A DNA stretch of 64,000 nt from Bog-756 sp963737625. Its GTDB lineage: Bacteria; Actinomycetota; Acidimicrobiia; Acidimicrobiales; RAAP-2. Shown here piece by piece: positions 61,601-64,000 of this stretch. A program made the translations under genes and the position numbers. Each line of letters starts with the position of its first letter. The first letter of the stretch is position 1. Where the stretch lies: contig CAVTTK010000001.1 of the NCBI GenBank assembly GCA_963737625.1, forward strand, positions 1 to 64,000, in the 5' to 3' direction. A model generated the notes under the pieces. That model was not told the DNA's origin, ran no database searches, and was given only the letters and a program-made list of their open reading frames with translations.

Positions 61601-61938
61601 GCCTCGAGCTCCTCGATCTCGGTGGGCACGATGACGCCGCCCCCGCCTCCGTAGACCGAGATGTCGCCCCGCCCCTCGGCCCGGAGCCGGTCGACGAGGT
61701 AGCGGAAGTACTCCATGTGCCCACCCTGATACGAGCTGATGGCCACGCCCTGGACGTCCTCGGCGATGGCCGCGGTGACCACCGCGTCCACCGACCGGTT
61801 GTGGCCCAGGTGGATGACCTCGGCCCCCTGGGACTGCAGGAGCCGCCGCATGATGTTGATGGCGGCGTCGTGGCCGTCGAACAGGCTGGCCGCGGTGACG
61901 AACCGGACCGGGTGCGCGGGGCGGTGAAGATCGGTCAC
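58699..61938 (-). CDS. icmF: Fused isobutyryl-CoA mutase with its G-protein chaperone
   Basis: A 1079-residue adenosylcobalamin enzyme converting isobutyryl-CoA and n-butyryl-CoA (isovaleryl/pivalyl-CoA in some relatives). Residues ~10-140 form the B12-binding domain with DGHDAAINIMRRLL and SSYQGGHMEYF. Residues ~190-480 are the MeaI-type GTPase: GTGGAGKSSLTDEL (Walker A), VETPGIGQGDSAVTDIADV and NKFDRRGADDA. The mutase barrel begins with FPFTAGVFPFKREGEDPARM, then SVSMTINGPAPTILAMYL, YHIAEAGANPVTQLAFTLAN and HVQTSGRSLHAQEM. It ends with a helical tail. The start is a GTG. The order B12-GTPase-mutase is diagnostic for IcmF versus methylmalonyl-CoA mutase. An A/T-rich palindrome lies 69 bases upstream. 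Confidence 0.92.
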   Translation of the reverse strand: MTDLHRPAHPVRFVTAASLFDGHDAAINIMRRLLQSQGAEVIHLGHNRSVDAVVTAAIAEDVQGVAISSYQGGHMEYFRYLVDRLRAEGRGDISVYGGGGGVIVPTEIEELEAYGVRRIFSPSDGQQLGLDHMINLLIEECDRDLATGPPPPLDSLLAGDHGALARWITHIEADTLDPTAAEVLQAHGDRRPPPVLGITGTGGAGKSSLTDELIRRFRLDHEDKLSIAVLAVDPTRRLGGGALLGDRIRMNAIDTPTVFFRSLATRGSASELPARFPLVVAACGAAGFDLVIVETPGIGQGDSAVTDIADVSLYVMTPEYGAATQLEKIGMLELADVVAINKFDRRGADDAFRQVCRQWGRDHRGSSAETGDEPVFGTIASRFNDDGVTALFHRLKTLLVSAGLPASGGVLAPVQGRQSTHATAIIPANRRRYLAEIAETVESYHAATGRLADQARSAEQVAAAAALGRARGVDTGDLGALAVAVDQERDPEGRRLLEEWDELRSTLAYEPGTDEPEGDGPGAGLPLWRTSLSGSRIPRVALPRVTDRGELVRWLRDEHLPGHFPFTAGVFPFKREGEDPARMFAGEGDAFRTNRRFHLLAEGQPATRLSTAFDSVTLYGFDPDERPDIYGKIGTSGVSIATLDDMKALFAGFDLCDPTTSVSMTINGPAPTILAMYLNTAIDQRVDRFQAEQNRPATPEERGTISAEVLRTVRGTVQADILKEDQGQNTCIFSTEFSLGVMADMQEWFIGHQVRNFYSVSISGYHIAEAGANPVTQLAFTLANGFTYVESYLARGMAVDDFAPNLSFFFSNGMDPEYTVIGRVARRIWAIAMKERYRANERSQKLKYHVQTSGRSLHAQEMAFNDIRTTLQALCAIYDNAGSLHTNAYDEAVTTPTEESVRRALAIQMIITKEWGLAMNENPLQGSFIVEELTDLVEQAVLAELDRISERGGVLGAMETGYQRGRIQDDSMLYEHKKHDGSLPIVGVNTFTVPSGDGPHEPMELARSTEEEKQRQLTRLRQYQGRHALDRGAALDSLRHVALEGGNVFAELMNTVRHATLGEITATLFEVGGAYRRNV

Positions 61939-62006
61939 CGTCGGGTCGGCCCCCGGACGAGGAGGCTGCGGCCCGGAAACTGCGAGGGCGGAGACATAGC
62001 CGAAGA

Positions 62007-62026
62007 TTACTACAACGTCCTACTAA
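62007..62026. promoter_or_regulatory. Imperfect palindromic operator between icmF and the enoyl-CoA hydratase
   Basis: Bases 62007-62026 have the symmetric pattern TTANTANNACGTNNTANTAA, with 14 of 20 positions matching their reverse complement and an ACGT centre. They sit in the only A/T-rich patch of the divergent spacer. Size and symmetry fit a TetR/FadR-like dimer site controlling both genes. No such regulator gene is adjacent. Confidence 0.5.
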
Positions 62027-62189
62027 TTGTCGATGGGCCGATGGCCGGGCCGGAGCGGCCTGGGCTCCCAGAAGTAGGGTCCTCGGAGCGCCGGGCACGG
62101 TGCAGCGCACCACGTGGGCTCCGGCAGCCCGGCCGTCGTCCCCACCCGGGGGGACCGGTCCCTACAGGTGATGACACGGAGGAGTGACC

Positions 62190-63071
62190 ATGGAGTTCGA
62201 GGAGATCGAGTATGCGGTGGCTGACGGCATCGCCACCATCACCCTCAATCGACCCGATCAGCTCAACGCCTTCACCGCCCGGATGGTCATCGAGGTGCTG
62301 GAAGCCCTCGACCGGGTGGACGGCGACGATGACGTCAAGGTGGTCGTCCTCACCGGCAACGGGAGGGCGTTCAGCGCCGGCGCCGACCTGTCCGCCGGAG
62401 CCCAGACCTTCGACTACGACGACGGGCGGAGTATGGGGGCGGTCGGAGTCGAGCGGGTGGCCGGCACGCCGGCCCCGCGGGACGGTTGTGGACGCATCAC
62501 CTTGCGGCTGTTCGACTGCCTGAAGCCCGTCATTGCCGCGGTCAACGGCGCGGCGGTGGGGATGGGGGTGACCCTGCTCCTGGCCACCGACATCCGACTG
62601 GCCTCGGATCGGGCCCGGTTCGGGTTCGTCTTCACCCGTCGGGGCATCGCCCCCGAAGGGGCGTCCACCTGGTTTCTTCCCAGGCTGGTGGGTGTGGCCC
62701 AGGCCGCCGAGTGGCTCTACACCGGGCGCCTGTTCGACGCCGAGGAGGCGCTGGCCGGGGGACTCGTTCGCAGCGTCCATCCGGCCGCGGAACTCATGGA
62801 TGCTGCCCGGGCCCTGGCCGCCGAGATCGCCGAGGCCGCTCCGATCTCCGTGGCCCTCACGCGTCAGATGCTGTGGCGCATGCTCGGAGCCGACCACCCC
62901 ATGGCCGCCCACCGGGCGGACTCCCGAGCCGTCTATGCCACCGGGGCCGGTCCCGACGCCCGTGAGGGCGTCATGTCGTTCTTGGAGAAGCGCTCGGCTC
63001 ACTTCACGGGCCGGCCCTCCATCGAGCTTCCCGACCTCTTCCCCGATTGGATCGACCCCACCTACTCGTAG
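62190..63071 (+). CDS. Enoyl-CoA hydratase/isomerase family protein
   Basis: A 293-residue crotonase-fold enzyme, hydrating 2-enoyl-CoA in beta-oxidation or branched-chain acid breakdown. TITLNRPDQLNAFTARM begins the fold, GNGRAFSAGADLSAGAQ forms the CoA/oxyanion loop, and KPVIAAVNGAAVGMGVTLLL and FVFTRRGIAPEGASTWFLPR carry the active-site turn; a glutamate in APEGAS is in the catalytic position. The ATG at 62190 has GGAGGAG six bases upstream; the GTG at 62184 would be too close to it. Divergent from icmF, with a shared operator-like palindrome, it probably serves the same short branched acyl-CoA route. Confidence 0.87.
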   Translation: MEFEEIEYAVADGIATITLNRPDQLNAFTARMVIEVLEALDRVDGDDDVKVVVLTGNGRAFSAGADLSAGAQTFDYDDGRSMGAVGVERVAGTPAPRDGCGRITLRLFDCLKPVIAAVNGAAVGMGVTLLLATDIRLASDRARFGFVFTRRGIAPEGASTWFLPRLVGVAQAAEWLYTGRLFDAEEALAGGLVRSVHPAAELMDAARALAAEIAEAAPISVALTRQMLWRMLGADHPMAAHRADSRAVYATGAGPDAREGVMSFLEKRSAHFTGRPSIELPDLFPDWIDPTYS

Positions 63072-63132
63072 CACTCCCTGGCCGGATGGATCCCGCCGGC
63101 CCTGCGGCGTCCCCGGTCCTCCGCCGGCCAGT

Positions 63133-63528
63133 ATGGCGAGGGAGACTGGAGGAGTGCGCAAGCAGTACAGCTTCCGGCCGGGTGACAGGGGACTGGACGC
63201 CTGGGACGTGGACCGCCTCGTCGCAGCCAGTTCCCACCTTCCGGTGGTGGACGTCCCCGTCAGCTCGATCGCCGAGGTCGACACCGACTACTGGTTCTGC
63301 TTCGGACCGGATCCGACGGTTCGGCACATCATCGAACACGTCCGGCTCATTCGGGACGTCGACGTCGAGTACCCGATCATCTTGGGGGCGGACGGTCGGG
63401 TGATGGACGGGATGCACCGGATCGCGCGGGCCATCCTGGAGGGCCGAACGACGGTCACGGCCGTCCAGTTCACCGTAGATCCCGAACCCGACTACCGGAA
63501 CTGCACTCCGGGGGATCTGCCCTACTGA
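63133..63528 (+). CDS. Small ParB/Srx-fold-like protein
   Basis: A 131-residue protein of unknown function. VDVPVSSIAEVDTDYWFCFG is followed by IILGADGRVMDGMHRIARAI and TTVTAVQFTVDPEPDYRNC. The DGxHR segment after a beta strand is the signature of ParB/sulfiredoxin-like nucleotide-binding domains. It lacks the DNA-binding region of true ParB, so chromosome partition is unlikely. ATG 63133 is used; GTG 63154 is an alternative but sits on its own GGAGGA. Confidence 0.6.
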   Translation: MARETGGVRKQYSFRPGDRGLDAWDVDRLVAASSHLPVVDVPVSSIAEVDTDYWFCFGPDPTVRHIIEHVRLIRDVDVEYPIILGADGRVMDGMHRIARAILEGRTTVTAVQFTVDPEPDYRNCTPGDLPY

Positions 63529-63577
63529 CGGTCCGGGGCGTCGAGGGCCCGGAGGACGGGACCGGGAACCTACCGCC

Positions 63578-63883
63578 TCAGTCGGACGAAGGCAGGGGCT
63601 TGGCTTCCTTCAGCTCGAGCGGTTGCCCATCGACGGCCAGTGCGCCGTCACCGGGCTTGCTGCAGAGCAGTTCGACGGACTGGTCACCATTGACGTAGCG
63701 CTTGCCCAGCAGGGTCGAACCCTCACCGCCGGGTTGGATGGTGGCGCTGGCGGCCTCTTCGTCGAGGCCCACCACGGGCACACCCCCGATGGTGATGGCT
63801 ACCTCCGCTGCAGGTGCTCGGATCACCACAACCTCAGTGCTTCCCACTGCGCTGCGCAGCCGTGTCCCAGGCTTCAACACCAC
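63578..63883 (-). CDS. Small conserved hypothetical protein
   Basis: A 101-residue beta-rich protein starting MVLKPGTRLRSAVGSTEVVV and containing VAITIGGVPVVGL and LLGKRYVNGDQSVELLCSKP. The order of strands suggests a small barrel. I recall similar proteins next to acyl-CoA and CoA-ligase genes in actinobacteria only as hypothetical. The GTG start has AAAGGA about six bases upstream, a good signal. Its single cysteine sits in a CSKPGDG turn. Function unknown. Confidence 0.6.
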   Translation of the reverse strand: MVLKPGTRLRSAVGSTEVVVIRAPAAEVAITIGGVPVVGLDEEAASATIQPGGEGSTLLGKRYVNGDQSVELLCSKPGDGALAVDGQPLELKEAKPLPSSD

Positions 63884-64000
63884 GACAGGTCCTTTCCTTG
63901 GCCGTTGCCGGCCCGAGGATACATCGATTCCGGACGGCCGGACGATGAGGGAGCTGGCTCGAGCGGTCCCGGATCCCGGGGTGTCGGCCCGCTGGCACCG

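Noticed and set aside
1..64000. tRNA, rRNA, insertion sequences, prophage or attachment sites
   Set aside because: No cloverleaf-like GTTCRA segments, transposase or integrase genes, or terminal inverted repeats were seen by eye; short or degenerate ones could be missed without a search.

Overview
This is a high-GC (roughly 70%) bacterial chromosome segment. Codons end in G or C almost throughout, GTG starts are common, and genes are often joined by ATGA or GTGA stop/start overlaps. The gene set points to Actinomycetota, most likely class Acidimicrobiia: OtsA/OtsB trehalose synthesis, glucosyl-3-phosphoglycerate synthase, a CysO-type sulfur carrier, IcmF and a FadD19-like ligase. A secreted protein also carries the GYWLVASDGGIFSFGDA-type repeat that I associate with acidimicrobial exoproteins. 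No rRNA, tRNA, CRISPR array, transposase or phage gene was seen.

Layout. 1-5.2 kb: trehalose synthesis (otsB end, otsA), a TetR/DHA2 exporter pair with a duplicated operator, and gpgS. 5.3-18.2 kb: thrC-cysO, a TetR/P450 operon with a perfect palindrome upstream, a B12/metal-receptor-like protein, an EthD protein, a methyltransferase, a hexapeptide acyltransferase overlapping a patatin tail to tail, a PD-(D/E)XK protein, an acyl-CoA ligase and an SDR. 18.4-30.5 kb: an aa3-type cytochrome c oxidase locus (ctaC-ctaD-ctaE) surrounded by copper and haem assembly factors: a membrane-Sco fusion, two CtaG-like proteins, a membrane cupredoxin, a second Sco and a TlpA-like thioredoxin. 30.7-37.6 kb: glycerate kinase, DUF1345 protein, aldo/keto reductase, FabH-like synthase, a MarR/DHA2 exporter pair and a small SFPASDPPS protein. 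37.8-50.9 kb: an exopolysaccharide locus (below). 51-63.9 kb: a large LuxR regulator, a MatB-like ligase, an alpha/beta hydrolase, a MarR regulator, a second metal-receptor-like protein, icmF, an enoyl-CoA hydratase and two small proteins.

The most striking region is 37,793-50,864. It encodes a giant secreted Agd3-like (CE18-type) polysaccharide deacetylase, a PelF-like GT4 glycosyltransferase, a polytopic membrane protein in the place of PelG, an NAD-dependent sugar epimerase, GlmS, a GH114 endo-alpha-1,4-polygalactosaminidase and a spherulin-4/GH135-like protein. This is close to the enzyme set that makes and trims galactosaminogalactan in Aspergillus, and overlaps Pel. I infer that the locus makes a partly deacetylated, GalN/GalNAc-containing exopolysaccharide.

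Six otherwise intact genes are interrupted by single-base frameshifts (near 6526, 14850, 15421, 28352, 35449 and 49011). Uncorrected indel errors in the assembly are a likelier cause than mass pseudogenisation. These genes are given at full repaired extent and flagged.
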